NCBI GenBank assembly: GCA_017937095.1
Contig: JAGBEG010000004.1
Coordinates: 62,001-126,000 of the forward strand
DNA: 64,000 nucleotides
DNA from: Roseburia sp.
GTDB lineage: Bacteria > Bacillota > Clostridia > Lachnospirales > Lachnospiraceae
Direction: 5' to 3'
How positions within the stretch are numbered: position 1 is the first letter of the stretch; the number at the start of each line of letters is the position of its first letter. Shown in pieces: positions 15,150 through 25,249 of the stretch. The notes beneath the pieces were generated by a model. The model had not been told where the DNA came from. It saw only the letters and a program-made list of their open reading frames with translations, and did no database searches. Both the position numbers and the translations under genes were made by a program.

Positions 15150-15956
15150 TTACTTTTCCTGTTTTTGATACTTAATCTTTCCATTCTTCCGATTCTGCTT
15201 CTTATAAATCAGATTCATGCCCTTTAAGGTCAGATTCGGATCGTAGACGTCGATCATCGTCGTCTCGCTCGCAATGATCCTGCCAAGACCGCCTGTTGCA
15301 ACGACCTTGACCTCACCCATGTTCGCTTCCTCGATCATATGGCGGATAATATACTCTGTCTGCCCGATCTGCCCGTAGACAAGTCCCGCCTGCATCGAGG
15401 AAATCGTCTCCTTTGCAAGAATGCTCGCCGGTTTTCTGATCTCAATCTCCGGCAGCTTCGCTGCATCCTCCCACAACGCTTTCGCGGAAATGCGGATGCC
15501 CGGAGCCGTTACCCCCGAGACGAACGCCCCATCCTTGTCCACAAGATCATAGGTCGTTGCCGTTCCGAAATCCAGCACAAGCACCGGACCGCCATACAGC
15601 TCATACGCCGCAGCCGCATCCACAATGCGGTCCGCACCGATCTGGCGCGGGTTCTCCGTCACTATACGGATTCCTGTTTTGGTTCCCGTCTCGATCACAA
15701 TCGGGCGGATACCAAAATATTTCACAATCGCGCCTTCCAATGCATGCATCACATTCGGCACCACTGACGCGATAATCGCATCGTCAATCTCATCGTGCCG
15801 GATATCATTCTGCTCCAACAGATTCGTCAGCATCATCCCGTACTCATCCGATGTGCGCGGCATCTTTGTTGTAATACGGAAGCTTGCCACAACATCATCC
15901 CCGGAAAATACACCCACTGTGATATTGGTATTCCCCACATCGATCGTCATTATCAT
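15150..15956 (-). CDS. coaX: Type III pantothenate kinase
   Basis: A 268-residue CoaX that phosphorylates pantothenate, the first step of coenzyme A synthesis. Motifs: [14 protein letters not shown] (phosphate-1), [29 protein letters not shown] (phosphate-2 region) and [10 protein letters not shown]. The tail [18 protein letters not shown] is a short basic extension. Starts at 15956 behind AAAGGATGG. Confidence 0.95.
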   Translation of the reverse strand: MIMTIDVGNTNITVGVFSGDDVVASFRITTKMPRTSDEYGMMLTNLLEQNDIRHDEIDDAIIASVVPNVMHALEGAIVKYFGIRPIVIETGTKTGIRIVTENPRQIGADRIVDAAAAYELYGGPVLVLDFGTATTYDLVDKDGAFVSGVTAPGIRISAKALWEDAAKLPEIEIRKPASILAKETISSMQAGLVYGQIGQTEYIIRHMIEEANMGEVKVVATGGLGRIIASETTMIDVYDPNLTLKGMNLIYKKQNRKNGKIKYQKQEK

Positions 15957-16008
15957 AGTCGTTATCCATCCTTTCTATACACCAGTCCCGCTTATTTGCC
16001 GCCTGCGA

Positions 16009-16338
16009 TTATTCCTCTTCTCCCAGACCCATGTACAAAAGCCTATAATACATCTGGAGCGCCTCAAGCAAATCCTCTTTGGTCTGTTGGAGCTGTCTGA
16101 TTTTCAATCCGCATCCAATATCGTCATACAGCAAATCATTTTCATCGCAGGAAGTTCGAAATTCCAATTCACCGTCCTCATTAAACACGAGCTGGAAAAT
16201 CCCGCCGACGTCCTCCGTGAACAGAACGCACATGATCTTAAGCTCGTCCTTCACCTGCTTCGGCAGTCCGGCAAAATCCTCATTCAGATAAAACTTCTTA
16301 TTGTAGGCACTCGCACCACACAGTACTACTTCTTCCAT
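16009..16338 (-). CDS. DUF6145-like protein
   Basis: A 109-residue cytosolic protein (EEVVLCGASAYNKKFYLNE, LPKQVKDELKIMCVLFTEDVGG, then LKIRQLQQTKEDLLEALQMYY) that fits DUF6145, a small family I associate with Lachnospiraceae; function unknown. It lies between birA and coaX on the same strand, 52 bases upstream of coaX. Confidence 0.65.
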   Translation of the reverse strand: MEEVVLCGASAYNKKFYLNEDFAGLPKQVKDELKIMCVLFTEDVGGIFQLVFNEDGELEFRTSCDENDLLYDDIGCGLKIRQLQQTKEDLLEALQMYYRLLYMGLGEEE

Positions 16339-16439
16339 GTATACCCTTTCTTACACTGCATATCTTACCAAAAGCTCCTGCCGGTAAATACCGGACATCT
16401 TCTATACTGTCATTCTACCTCCATCAGCGCATCTGTGAC

Positions 16440-17417
16440 TTAAGTGTACCCGTAAATTCCGCGAACCGAGACTTCCCCCGCCGACACGAGCTTCCTGCTC
16501 TCCCATGTGTCCACGATCAGCTCTCCGCGCGAAGTGACTCCCATTGCCTTCCCCTCGAACGGCTCTCTGGGGTCCAGCACCTTCACAATCTGGTGCATAT
16601 TCACAAGATGTGCGTCATATTCCTTCACCAGTCCGCTCAAATCCTCCGTCTTAAGGAAAACCGCATAATAATGCTCGAACTGCTCCCAGACCTCCTCGAT
16701 AAGCGCGGCGCGGTTAAAACGCTCGCCTGTTTCCAGATACAGTGACGTCGCCATATGCGCAATCTCTTCCGGGAAGGACTCGTTGTTCACATTGATTCCG
16801 ATTCCGATCACAATATGGTTTACATAATCGAACTGTGCGCTCATTTCCGTGAGAATACCGCAGATTTTTTTCCCGTTCACCACAATATCATTCGGCCACT
16901 TAATGCCTGCCGGTCTGCCCGTAATCTTTCTGACCGCCGCAGACACCGCAAGCGCCGCAACGAGCGTCAGCATGGAAGCGTTGTTCGGGTTGATCTCCGG
17001 CTTTAACATCAGCGTCATATAAATGCTCATGCCGCGCGGCGACTCCCAGCTTCTGCCTCTTCTCCCTTTCCCCGCGTCCTGCTGTTCTGCGACTACGAGT
17101 GTCCCCGTCGGGTAACCTTCCTCCGCGAGCTGTTTCGCCTTCGTATTTGTGGAATCAATGACCGGAAAATAGAAAATCTCCTCGCCCACCCATTCCGTTC
17201 TGCGAATACTCTTCAGTTCCTCCTCACTGAGTGAATCCGGCACAGCCAGAAGCTTATAGCCCTTGTTCTGCACCGCCTCGATCTCATAACCTGCCTCCTT
17301 AAGCTGGTTGATTGCTTTCCAGATGGCAGTTCTTGAAACGCCGAACTTCTCGCACAGATCCTGCCCGGACACATAGTCCCCCGCTTCTCTCAACACGGTA
17401 AGTAATTCTGTTCTCAT
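16440..17417 (-). CDS. birA: Biotin ligase / biotin repressor BirA
   Basis: A 325-residue BirA. N-terminal winged helix (SGQDLCEKFGVSRTAIWKAI) plus the ligase domain with DSTNTKAK, the biotinyl-AMP loop GKGRRGRSWESPRG, KWPNDIVVNGKK and IGIGINVNNE, then the C-terminal SH3-like domain. It attaches biotin to carboxylase subunits and, having the HTH, probably represses biotin transport or synthesis genes. Start at 17417 gives the expected N-terminus; a longer frame from 17471 has no site. Confidence 0.95.
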   Translation of the reverse strand: MRTELLTVLREAGDYVSGQDLCEKFGVSRTAIWKAINQLKEAGYEIEAVQNKGYKLLAVPDSLSEEELKSIRRTEWVGEEIFYFPVIDSTNTKAKQLAEEGYPTGTLVVAEQQDAGKGRRGRSWESPRGMSIYMTLMLKPEINPNNASMLTLVAALAVSAAVRKITGRPAGIKWPNDIVVNGKKICGILTEMSAQFDYVNHIVIGIGINVNNESFPEEIAHMATSLYLETGERFNRAALIEEVWEQFEHYYAVFLKTEDLSGLVKEYDAHLVNMHQIVKVLDPREPFEGKAMGVTSRGELIVDTWESRKLVSAGEVSVRGIYGYT

Positions 17418-17519
17418 CCTATCGCCGTCCCATCTCTCTTTTCGTCGCCGCCCGTGCGATGCTTCCTGCACTTCAGGCAGCGCTGCATCTTATCTGTCGG
17501 GCAGCCGCGTACTCCCACA

Positions 17520-18509
17520 TTATTCCGCCAATGTCGCGAGCATCACTGCCTTGATCGTGTGCATACGGTTCTCCGCTTCGTCAAATACGACCGACTGCGC
17601 GCTCTCAAAGACTTCATCCGTCACTTCCAGCTCGCTGTAGCCGAACTTCTCATAGACTTCCTTGCCAATCTTCGTCTTTAAATCATGGAACGCCGGCAGG
17701 CAGTGCATGAAAATCGCACCCGGCTTCGCGTTTGCCATCGCCGCCTTATTTACCTGATACGGCATCAGATCGGTAAGACGCTCCTCCCAGATTTCATCCG
17801 GCTCGCCCATGGATACCCATACATCCGTGTAGATAACGTCCGCATCCTTCGTTCCCCCGGCGACATCCTCGGTCAACGTAATCGTCGCGCCCGTTTCTGC
17901 CGCTGTCTTCCTGCAATACGCTACAAGCTCCTCGTTTGGAAAATATTTCTTCGAGGTACATGCCACAAAATCCATGCCGAGCTTCGCGCAGGTCACCATC
18001 AGGGAATTTCCCATATTATAGCGGGCGTCTCCCATGTATACAAGCTTTACGCCCTTTAATCTTCCAAGATGCTCACGGATCGTCAGCATATCCGCAAGCA
18101 TCTGCGTCGGATGAAATTCATTGGTCAGTCCGTTCCACACCGGAACCCCGGCATACTTTGCAAGCTCCTCAACAATTTCCTGTCCGTAACCGCGGTACTC
18201 GATACCGTCAAACATACGTCCGAGAACTCTTGCGGTGTCCGGGATGCTCTCCTTCTTCCCAATCTGGGAACCCGAAGGGTCGAGATATGTCACATGCATA
18301 CCGAGGTCATGCGCCGCCACCTCGAAGGAACAGCGGGTACGGGTACTCGTCTTCTCAAAAATCAATGCAATATTCTTGCCGATTAAACTGTCATGCAAAA
18401 TCCCCTGCTTCTTTTTCTCCTTAAGCTCTGCCGCCAGATCAATCAGATATGTAATCTCCTCCGGTGTGTAATCCATAAGTTTTAAAAAATTACGTCCTTT
18501 TAAATTCAT
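17520..18509 (-). CDS. argF: Ornithine carbamoyltransferase
   Basis: A 329-residue OTCase (carbamoyl phosphate + ornithine to citrulline). Carbamoyl-phosphate motif STRTR (55-59), [20 protein letters not shown] and the ornithine-site HCLPAFHD. Strong GAGGAG site before the ATG at 18509. It stands alone, without argG/H or arc genes, so whether the role is biosynthetic or catabolic is not shown; the sequence is typical of the anabolic type. Confidence 0.94.
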   Translation of the reverse strand: MNLKGRNFLKLMDYTPEEITYLIDLAAELKEKKKQGILHDSLIGKNIALIFEKTSTRTRCSFEVAAHDLGMHVTYLDPSGSQIGKKESIPDTARVLGRMFDGIEYRGYGQEIVEELAKYAGVPVWNGLTNEFHPTQMLADMLTIREHLGRLKGVKLVYMGDARYNMGNSLMVTCAKLGMDFVACTSKKYFPNEELVAYCRKTAAETGATITLTEDVAGGTKDADVIYTDVWVSMGEPDEIWEERLTDLMPYQVNKAAMANAKPGAIFMHCLPAFHDLKTKIGKEVYEKFGYSELEVTDEVFESAQSVVFDEAENRMHTIKAVMLATLAE

Positions 18510-18561
18510 ATGATTTCTCCTCATTTTCAGCCAAAAACGATATCCTGCAACAGGTGAACAA

Positions 18562-18589
18562 GCAGGCTGCCACAAAAGTGACAGCCTGC
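18562..18589 (-). terminator. Hairpin between the SPFH gene and argF
   Basis: GCAGGCTG pairs with CAGCCTGC; further CAC/GTG pairing is interrupted by one mismatch. Followed on the minus strand by TTGTTC only, so it is a weak terminator at best. Confidence 0.4.
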
Positions 18590-18613
18590 GGATTTATACA
18601 CCCTATGTTCTGT

Positions 18614-19558
18614 TTATTCCGCATCCAGACGCGGAGCTGCAACCTCTGTCACGGATTTTGCGAGCCCTGCAATCCCCTGAATCTCCGACGGAATGATAAT
18701 CTTGGTCGCTTTTCCGTCTGCCGCCTTTGCAAATGCCTCCAGGCTCTTCAACTGGATAACGCTCTGATCCGGCGCAGCTTCCTTGATCATGCGCAGACCG
18801 TCTGCATTTGCCTGCTGAATCTTAAGAATCGCCTCCGCCTGACCTTCCGCCTCGCGGATGGTCGCTTCCTTCTTCGCCTCTGCGCGAAGGATTGCCGCCT
18901 GCTTCTCAGCCTCTGCATCAAGGATCGCAGATTCTTTCTTACCTTCCGCCACAAGGACCGTAGACTTCTTCTCACCTTCCGCGCGAAGAATCGCTTCTCT
19001 TCGCTCACGCTCTGCCTTCATCTGCTTCTCCATCGCATCCTGAATCGCTGCAGGCGGGATGATGTTCTTTAACTCTACACGGTTGACCTTGATTCCCCAC
19101 GGATCGGTCGCAACATCGAGCGTCGCTCTCATCTGTGTATTAATCGTCTCTCTGGAAGTAAGCGTCTCATCCAGCTCCAGATCACCGATGATGTTACGAA
19201 GTGTGGTCGCTGTCAGGTTCTCGATTGCCATAATCGGGTTCTCTACGCCGTATGCGTACAGCTTCGGGTCTGTAATCTGGAAATATACAACCGTGTCAAT
19301 CTGCATGGTTACATTATCCTTCGTGATTACCGGCTGCGGCGGGAAGTCCACTACCTGCTCCTTTAATGTCACCTTCTTGGCAACGCGGTCAATGAACGGT
19401 ATCATAAAATGCAGACCAACCGGCCATGTTGCCAGATAACCGCCCAGACGCTCTACAATAAACGCATGTGCCTGCGGCACGATCTTGATACAGGACACTA
19501 CAATTGCCAGCGCCAGAATCACCATAATAATAAATGCAACGATTAATACTCCTCCCAT
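18614..19558 (-). CDS. SPFH/stomatin-like membrane protein (QmcA type)
   Basis: A 314-residue flotillin/stomatin relative. N-terminal membrane segment (GVLIVAFIIMVILALAIVV), SPFH domain (PQAHAFIVERLGGYLATWPVG, VDFPPQPVITKDNVTMQIDT, RATLDVATDPWGIKVNRVEL), then an Ala/Glu/Lys-rich coiled coil (AEGEKKSTVLVAEGKKE...) and a C-terminal helix. Such proteins form membrane microdomain scaffolds and modulate membrane proteases; no NfeD partner is adjacent. ATG at 19558 behind GGAGGATTTGAC. The coiled-coil region gives long spurious frames on other strands. Confidence 0.92.
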   Translation of the reverse strand: MGGVLIVAFIIMVILALAIVVSCIKIVPQAHAFIVERLGGYLATWPVGLHFMIPFIDRVAKKVTLKEQVVDFPPQPVITKDNVTMQIDTVVYFQITDPKLYAYGVENPIMAIENLTATTLRNIIGDLELDETLTSRETINTQMRATLDVATDPWGIKVNRVELKNIIPPAAIQDAMEKQMKAERERREAILRAEGEKKSTVLVAEGKKESAILDAEAEKQAAILRAEAKKEATIREAEGQAEAILKIQQANADGLRMIKEAAPDQSVIQLKSLEAFAKAADGKATKIIIPSEIQGIAGLAKSVTEVAAPRLDAE

Positions 19559-19646
19559 GTCAAATCCTCCATTTTCTCTGTTATCATGTATCAATGTATT
19601 ATTTCCCGTTAGATATCATATTACTATATTTAAATTCAAATTACAA

Positions 19647-19690
19647 GAAGAGCCGCAGGAAATGCCCAAACCATTTTCCTGCGGCTCTTC
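19647..19690 (-). terminator. Terminator after the cell-wall hydrolase gene
   Basis: A stem of about 15 bp (GAAGAGCCGCAGGAAA with its complement) with a short loop. The U-tract is modest (TTGTAATTT on minus, GTTATTTTT on plus), so it may serve either strand. Confidence 0.7.
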
Positions 19691-19705
19691 GTTATTTTTA
19701 TAAAA

Positions 19706-21439
19706 TTACCAGAATACGTGATTGCCGATTACAATCCCCGGCTGACCGGATGACGCTCCTCTGAAACGGAGTGCACCACCGGTATTATCCGCTCCGTTGA
19801 TTGCTTCCTGCGCTGCCTGCATGCAGCTTGCCTTCGGACCGTTCGCTGCTACACTCGCAACAGAACCTCTTCCTGCCGGCGTAAACTGACCCGACTGGTA
19901 AATCACACCATAGATGCTGCCCGGATATCCGCCGGATCTTACACGGTTCATGACAACCGCTCCGACTGCAAGCTGTCCCTCATAGCTCTCGCTGCCTGCC
20001 TCACACTGGATCAGTGCTGCGAGCAGTGTCACATCATCGACAGATGCCGCCATGGCTCCGTTCTGTGTGGTTCCCGGGCTGGAAACCTGCGCAGATTTCG
20101 CCGCTTCCGCAGCTTCCTTCGCAAGCTGCTCCTTCTCTTCCTCAATGGTGACTGCTTCCCCGAGTGCAAGCTCTGTCGTCACATACTCTGCACTGACATA
20201 TCCTGTGCTGCCCTTGTAATCAATCGCAACCCATCCGTCCACCGCTTCCACGCTGGTGTCTACCGGGAAGGACATTCCTGTCGATACCGCTGCAAGCACG
20301 GACGCCTCCGGATCCGCACTGCTTCTGACGCGAAGTCCGTCTTCCTGAATCTCTGCTTCTACGTCAAATGTCTCGTTTGCGTAATTCCATGCATCCGAGC
20401 CGTAGAGACAATAGGAATTCATTACATATCCGTCTACGTTTCCGGATTCCACATGCGTCCACGTATCACCGACCTCGGCAATCTGCGCCACATCACCCTT
20501 GTATAACTTTCCGACAATCTCGGCGTCCTCGCTTCCCTCCGCACGGACATAAAGAAATTCCTCTACATCCGCCATCAGGCGATTCTGCCATTCCTGCTCT
20601 TCTTCCGACATTCCGCTGCCTGCCTGTGCGACGGCATTTGTCTGTGTTCCGTCTACAGGCTGCGTATTCACGCCCGGCTGTGTTCCGTCTGTCGGCTGTG
20701 TATTCACATCTGTTGGCTGCGTATTTACATCCGGCTGTGTTCCAGTCGTCGGCTGTGTATTTACATCCGGCTGTGTTCCGTCTGTCGGTTGTGTATTCAC
20801 ATCTGTCGGCGTTCCGTCTGTCGACTGTGTATTCACCTGTGTTCCGTCCACAGGCTGTCCTGCCGCACCTGCCTGCAGGCTGTCTGTCAACTGTGCGGTA
20901 ACACCTGCCTGCGCTCCGCCGATCTGCTGGGTACTATTATCTCCCGCTGCGCCTGTCGGCTGCGTATTTGCATCCGGCTGCGTTCCAGTCGTCGGCTGTG
21001 TTCCGTCTGTCGGCTGTGTATTTGTATTCGGCTGTGTTCCAATCGTTGGTTGTGTATTTGCATCCGGCTGTATTCCAGTCGCCGACTGTGTATTTGCACC
21101 CGGCTGTATTCCAGTCGTCGGCTGCGTTCCGTCTGTCGGCTGTACCGTCACATCCGGCTGTGTTCCGTCCACTGACGTTACTTCCGCCGCGGCAACCAAT
21201 GCCCGGTTCATCTGCTCTACACCCGCTGTCTGACCGATACTTTCTAACGCGCTCGTTTCAAACTGATTTAATTGTGCAACGACTCCCGCCGTTCCGTTTG
21301 TAGCTAAGTCCGTTCTTGTCACCGCTGCGACGGTCATCGGCTGTGTACCAGCCACATCCGCAGCCTGCGCGATTGAGCTCATCATTACCAGGGAACCGGC
21401 AACTACGATACCTTCAACCGCTCTCTTTTTTAAACTCAT
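19706..21439 (-). CDS. Secreted SH3/cell-wall hydrolase (SleB-like) with Thr/Gln/Pro repeats
   Basis: 577 residues. Signal peptide (KKRAVEGIVVAGSLVMMSSIAQA). Residues about 90-285 are a low-complexity linker of GTQP, NTQP and TDV units. Two bacterial SH3 domains follow (FLYVRAEGSEDAEIVGKL; DGLRVRSSADPEASVLAAV), then a C-terminal SleB/CwlJ-type hydrolase_2 domain (VTLLAALIQCEAGSESYEGQ, LAVGAVVMNRVRSG) which cuts peptidoglycan in this family. The start is at 21439 behind GGAGGG. A near-consensus promoter is 100 bases upstream. It could act in cell separation or spore-related wall turnover. Domain calls are firm, biological role open. Confidence 0.88.
   Translation of the reverse strand: MSLKKRAVEGIVVAGSLVMMSSIAQAADVAGTQPMTVAAVTRTDLATNGTAGVVAQLNQFETSALESIGQTAGVEQMNRALVAAAEVTSVDGTQPDVTVQPTDGTQPTTGIQPGANTQSATGIQPDANTQPTIGTQPNTNTQPTDGTQPTTGTQPDANTQPTGAAGDNSTQQIGGAQAGVTAQLTDSLQAGAAGQPVDGTQVNTQSTDGTPTDVNTQPTDGTQPDVNTQPTTGTQPDVNTQPTDVNTQPTDGTQPGVNTQPVDGTQTNAVAQAGSGMSEEEQEWQNRLMADVEEFLYVRAEGSEDAEIVGKLYKGDVAQIAEVGDTWTHVESGNVDGYVMNSYCLYGSDAWNYANETFDVEAEIQEDGLRVRSSADPEASVLAAVSTGMSFPVDTSVEAVDGWVAIDYKGSTGYVSAEYVTTELALGEAVTIEEEKEQLAKEAAEAAKSAQVSSPGTTQNGAMAASVDDVTLLAALIQCEAGSESYEGQLAVGAVVMNRVRSGGYPGSIYGVIYQSGQFTPAGRGSVASVAANGPKASCMQAAQEAINGADNTGGALRFRGASSGQPGIVIGNHVFW
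20640..21175. repeat. Repeats encoding the GTQP/NTQP linker
   Basis: Imperfect in-frame copies based on GTATTTACATCCGGCTGTG and TTCCGTCTGTCGGCTGTG alternate through this stretch. All six frames are largely open here, an artefact of the repeat. Confidence 0.8.
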
Positions 21440-21469
21440 AGAACCCTCCATCAGTGTCTACCATTTTAT

Positions 21470-21570
21470 TGAAATAGTATTACACTTTTGTGCTGTTTTA
21501 TTCATATTTTGTTACAATTGTTACGGATTTGTTACGACGAGATTATAGCAAAGCAATATCTCTTTGTCAA
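21470..21570 (-). promoter_or_regulatory. Promoter and GTAACA repeats of the cell-wall hydrolase
   Basis: TTGACA (21570-21565), 17 bases, TATAAT (21547-21542): a consensus promoter on the minus strand. Just downstream the leader reads GTAACA three times with 11- and 9-base periods. The first pair, CGTAAC-N5-CGTAAC, is close to the TGTWAH-N5-TGTWAH box of the cell-wall regulator WalR. Confidence 0.7.
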
Positions 21571-21610
21571 GTTTTTGGGGCGCTTCACAGGCTTTCCGGA
21601 CATTTTCCCA

Positions 21611-21658
21611 AAAAAACAGATCGCGGAAGCCCTTGAAAATAAAGGGTTTCCGCGATCT
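21611..21658 (-). terminator. Terminator of pgi
   Basis: A 17-bp stem (one G-U), 7-base loop and a GTTTTTTT tail on the minus strand, 43 bases after the pgi stop. Confidence 0.9.
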
Positions 21659-21700
21659 TTTGTGCATTTTGCTAAATTTTCATTTTATAGTACTTTCGGC

Positions 21701-23050
21701 TTAGGAAAGTCTCTTTAACAACGTCTCTCTTGCCTCTTCATAGCCCGGCTTTCCAAGCAATGCGAACATGTTCTTCTTATAGCTCTCAACGCCCGGCTGG
21801 TTGAACGGATTCACGCCAAGGAGATATCCGCTGATTCCTACTGCAAACTCGAAGAAGTAGAACAGCTCTCCCAGATAGAACTCGTTCTGCTCCGGAATCT
21901 TCACCATAAGGTTCGGAACATTTCCGTCGGTATGTGCAAGAATGGTTCCGTTCATTGCACTCTTATTTACAAAGTCCATATCCTTGCCTGCCAGATAGTT
22001 AAGACCGTCGAGATCTACCGGCTCTTCATTAATCACAACCGTCTCTCTGGACTTCTCAACGTTAAGCACTGTCTCGAACATCACTCTCGAGCCATCCTGA
22101 ATGAACTGTCCCATCGAGTGAAGATCTGTTGTAAGGTCTACAGACGCAGGGAACAATCCCTTCTGATCCTTTCCTTCGCTCTCACCGTAAAGCTGCTTCC
22201 ACCACTCAGCTACATAGTGCAGGCTCGGTTCATAGTCCGCCAGAACCTCGATTGCCTTGCCCTTGCGAAGCAAAATATTACGGATTGCAGCGTACTGCAA
22301 AGAATCATTCTGTGCAAAATCCTGCTCTAACGCAAGCTTTCTTCCCTCTGCTGCGCCTTCCATCAGCTTGTCGATATCTGCGCCGCTGACAGCGATCGGC
22401 AGAAGTCCTACTGCTGTAAGCACGGAGAAACGTCCTCCGACATCATCCGGCACAACAAATGTCTCGTAACCCTCTTCGGTCGCAAGGTTCTTAAGCGCTC
22501 CCTTTGCCTTATCCGTAGTCGCGTAAATTCTCTTCGCCGCACCCTCTTTGCCGTACTTCTTCTCAAGCATTTCCTTAAATACGCGGAAAGCGATTGCCGG
22601 CTCTGTGGTTGTTCCTGACTTGGAAATGATATTTACGGAAAAATCCCGGTCGCCGATTACATCGACAAGCCCCTTTAAGTATGTACCGCTGATGCTGTTT
22701 CCGGCATAGTAGATTTCCGGTGTCTTTCTCACTTCCTTCGGAAGATTGTTATAAAATCCATGTCTTAAAAATTCAATCGCAGCTCTCGCGCCGAGGTAGG
22801 AACCGCCGATACCGATCACAACCAGCACCTCAGAATCAGACTGGATCTTCTCCGCCGCCTTCTTGATGCGTGCGAACTCTTCCTTATCATAGTCTACCGG
22901 AAGATCGATCCATCCCAGGAAATCATTTCCGGCGCCCTCTCTCGACAGCAGCAGCTCCTTTGCGTCTGCTACGAGCTTGCTCATGTAGGATACTTCTTCT
23001 TCGCTGATAAAACCAGCAGCCTTCGAGTAGTCAAAAGATACTTTTCCCAT
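21701..23050 (-). CDS. pgi: Glucose-6-phosphate isomerase
   Basis: A 449-residue PGI of the short bacterial type, interconverting glucose-6-P and fructose-6-P. Hallmarks: [36 protein letters not shown] (SIS phosphosugar site), [19 protein letters not shown] (PGI signature) and [18 protein letters not shown] near the C-terminus. AAAGGAGTG precedes the ATG. Confidence 0.97.
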   Translation of the reverse strand: MGKVSFDYSKAAGFISEEEVSYMSKLVADAKELLLSREGAGNDFLGWIDLPVDYDKEEFARIKKAAEKIQSDSEVLVVIGIGGSYLGARAAIEFLRHGFYNNLPKEVRKTPEIYYAGNSISGTYLKGLVDVIGDRDFSVNIISKSGTTTEPAIAFRVFKEMLEKKYGKEGAAKRIYATTDKAKGALKNLATEEGYETFVVPDDVGGRFSVLTAVGLLPIAVSGADIDKLMEGAAEGRKLALEQDFAQNDSLQYAAIRNILLRKGKAIEVLADYEPSLHYVAEWWKQLYGESEGKDQKGLFPASVDLTTDLHSMGQFIQDGSRVMFETVLNVEKSRETVVINEEPVDLDGLNYLAGKDMDFVNKSAMNGTILAHTDGNVPNLMVKIPEQNEFYLGELFYFFEFAVGISGYLLGVNPFNQPGVESYKKNMFALLGKPGYEEARETLLKRLS

Positions 23051-23179
23051 TTTTGCACTCCTTTGTTCCTAAAAAATAAATTGCTTAAACTATATAAAAT
23101 TCATTAGTTTTAATTTTATCAAACCTGCCTGCATCCCGCAAGCGGTTTCTTCTACATCACGCAAATACTTTCTCTGGCA

Positions 23180-23791
23180 TCATGAAAATACTTCGCCAAG
23201 AACCTCATCGATCAGCGCTCCCGGGGACGACGGCTTGGGTGTATTCTGCCCCTGTCTTCCTTCCCTGTACTGGTTATCGTCCTGCGGCAATCTTCGGGCA
23301 GACGGGTAAGTTGCCTCCTGCATTCCGGCGGTGGCTGCTGTTTCTGTCGACGTCATTTTCCGCAGCAAGCCGTCTGCATCTGCCGATTCCCGCGGCGTCA
23401 TTTCCTGCATTCCGGCGGTGACTGTCGATTCCTGCGGTGTCATTTTCCGCAGCAAGCCGTCTGCATCTGCCGATTCCTGCGGCTTCATTTCCTGTATTCC
23501 GGCGGTGGCTGCCGATTCCTGCGGTGTCATTTCCTGTATTCCGGCGGTGGCTGCCGATTCCTGCGGCTTCATTTTCTGCACCTTGCCGGCGTTTACTGAT
23601 TCCGACAGCGCAGAAGCTTGTCCGCTGACATCTTCTTCGGTCAGCACAGGATTTCCTGCAATCCCCTGTATGCATTTCTCAATTCTTCTTATCCTATGTA
23701 ATGCAGTAACCAAAAGGATGATTGCAAACGCTCCCATCCCTGCGGCGATCTCCCCAGCGTATTCGGTCAGAAAAAAAGCAATCTGCTCCAT
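23180..23791 (-). CDS. Single-pass membrane protein with 14/16-residue repeats
   Basis: 203 residues, family not recognised. One N-terminal membrane segment (GEIAAGMGAFAIILLVTAL), a short charged region, then about six repeats alternating between a 14-residue form (QEMTPQESAATAGI) and a 16-residue form (KMTPQESADADGLLR-like), and a conserved-looking end SPGALIDEVLGEVFS. The repeats are encoded by in-frame DNA repeats at about 23310-23600. AGAGAGGT precedes the ATG. It stands alone between pgi and the divergent murG. Confidence 0.6.
   Translation of the reverse strand: MEQIAFFLTEYAGEIAAGMGAFAIILLVTALHRIRRIEKCIQGIAGNPVLTEEDVSGQASALSESVNAGKVQKMKPQESAATAGIQEMTPQESAATAGIQEMKPQESADADGLLRKMTPQESTVTAGMQEMTPRESADADGLLRKMTSTETAATAGMQEATYPSARRLPQDDNQYREGRQGQNTPKPSSPGALIDEVLGEVFS
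23310..23600. repeat. In-frame 42/48-bp tandem repeats
   Basis: Six imperfect units built on GCCGATTCCTGCGG and TTCCTG[CT]ATTCCGGCGGTG encode the repeats of the membrane protein at 23180-23791. Confidence 0.75.
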
Positions 23792-23994
23792 ACTCGCTAC
23801 CTCTCTTTTCTACCGGATGGGCTTATGCCCTCCACGGTGACTTCTCTCCTATTTTATAGAAAGAAAAGAGAAGATTTCAGCGAATTTCTGTCGTTTACTG
23901 TGCTTTGATTTTAGACATTTTTCGCATATGGTAACGTTTTCATACATACCTCGTCTCTATTGTATTCCATCTTGCCGAATTTGCAAGTCTTTTC

Positions 23995-24020
23995 TTGACT
24001 TTTGCGCATAAGGGTATAAT
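23995..24020 (+). promoter_or_regulatory. Candidate murG promoter
   Basis: TATAAT at 24015-24020, 39 bases before the ATG. TTGACT at 23995 is only 14 bases upstream, so the true -35 may be the weaker TTCTTG at 23992. Confidence 0.4.
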
Positions 24021-24058
24021 AATTAGGGAAGTAGACATTAGGAAAGGGATTTTATTTT

Positions 24059-25129
24059 ATGAAAAAAATTGTAATGACCGGAGGCGGTACAGCCGGGCAC
24101 GTGACGCCGAATATCGCGCTGATGCCCGCTCTGCAAAAAGAAGGTTATGAAATTTCTTATATTGGCTCCTATGAAGGAATCGAAAAACGGCTCATCGAGG
24201 AGCAGGGCATTCCTTATTATGGAATTTCTTCCGGAAAGCTCAGACGCTATTTTGATCCCAAGAATTTTTCAGATCCGTTTAAGGTGTTAAAGGGCTATAG
24301 CCAGTCCGTAAAATTATTAAAGAAAATAAAACCGGACGTCGTCTTCTCAAAAGGCGGCTTCGTGTCTGTTCCGGTTGTTCTGGCTGCAAGCCGCTGCAGG
24401 ATTCCGGCAATCATTCATGAATCCGATCTGACGCCGGGGCTCGCCAACCGTATTGCCATCCCGAAGGCAACGAAGGTTTGCTGCAATTTTCCGGAGACTC
24501 TGGAATATGTTCCAAAGGACAAAGCGGTTCTGACCGGTTCGCCGATCCGTAAGGAACTCTTATCCGGAAATGCCGAGCGCGCTTTTTCCCTTTGCAATTT
24601 CACCGATCATTCCAAGTCCTGTATTCTGATTATCGGCGGCAGCAGCGGGTCGCGTGCAATCAACACCGCAATCCGCAATCTGCTTCCCGAATTAATCAAG
24701 AATTATAATATCATTCATCTGTGTGGAAAAGGGAATCTCGATACTTCCTTAAATTCCATAGCGGGATATGCACAATTCGAATATGCCAATCAGGAGCTTG
24801 CCGACATGTTCGCGCTTGCCTCTCTTGTCATCTCGCGTGCCGGAGCAAATGCGATCTGTGAGCTTCTGACTTTGCGCAAACCGAATATTCTGATTCCGCT
24901 GCCTGCCGCTGCAAGCCGCGGCGATCAGATTTTGAATGCAAATTCTTTCCGCTCACAGGGCTTTAGTTATGTGCTTGAGGAAGAAGAGCTTACAAACACC
25001 ACGCTCTTAGATGCTATCGAGCATGTTTCGCAGAAAAAGGCTTCCTACATCGAAGCAATGGAACAGAGCAATCAGCATGATTCCATTCAGACCATCATGC
25101 ACCTGATTGAGGATGTTTCCAATAAATAA
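24059..25129 (+). CDS. murG: MurG: UDP-GlcNAc transferase of lipid II synthesis
   Basis: A 356-residue GT28 enzyme that adds GlcNAc to lipid I at the inner face of the membrane. GGGTAGHVTPN (8-18), FSKGGFVSVPVVLAA, IHESDLTPGLANRI, the Rossmann turn IIGGSSGSRAIN, the UDP-site SRAGANAICELL and PLPAAASRGDQILNA. It sits outside the usual mur/fts cluster with its own promoter and terminator. Confidence 0.95.
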   Translation: MKKIVMTGGGTAGHVTPNIALMPALQKEGYEISYIGSYEGIEKRLIEEQGIPYYGISSGKLRRYFDPKNFSDPFKVLKGYSQSVKLLKKIKPDVVFSKGGFVSVPVVLAASRCRIPAIIHESDLTPGLANRIAIPKATKVCCNFPETLEYVPKDKAVLTGSPIRKELLSGNAERAFSLCNFTDHSKSCILIIGGSSGSRAINTAIRNLLPELIKNYNIIHLCGKGNLDTSLNSIAGYAQFEYANQELADMFALASLVISRAGANAICELLTLRKPNILIPLPAAASRGDQILNANSFRSQGFSYVLEEEELTNTTLLDAIEHVSQKKASYIEAMEQSNQHDSIQTIMHLIEDVSNK

Positions 25130-25194
25130 AAACAAACGCCATAAAACGCAGCAGATAAAATAAACGCAGCATGTAAAATAAATACAGCAAACAA

Positions 25195-25227
25195 AAAGCC
25201 CGGCAGACACCAACCTGCCGGACTTTT
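25195..25227 (+). terminator. Terminator of murG
   Basis: CCGGCAG/CTGCCGG stem with an 8-base loop followed by ACTTTTGCTTT. The 60 bases before it are an A-rich near-repeat (GCAGATAAAATAAAC, GCATGTAAAATAAAT). Confidence 0.7.
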
Positions 25228-25249
25228 GCTTTATGTCCCGTCATCAATC

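Noticed and set aside
20368-21303. Several long open frames on the plus strand opposite the cell-wall hydrolase
   Set aside because: They exist because the GTQP repeat is open in every frame; residue content is low-complexity and no ribosome sites are present.
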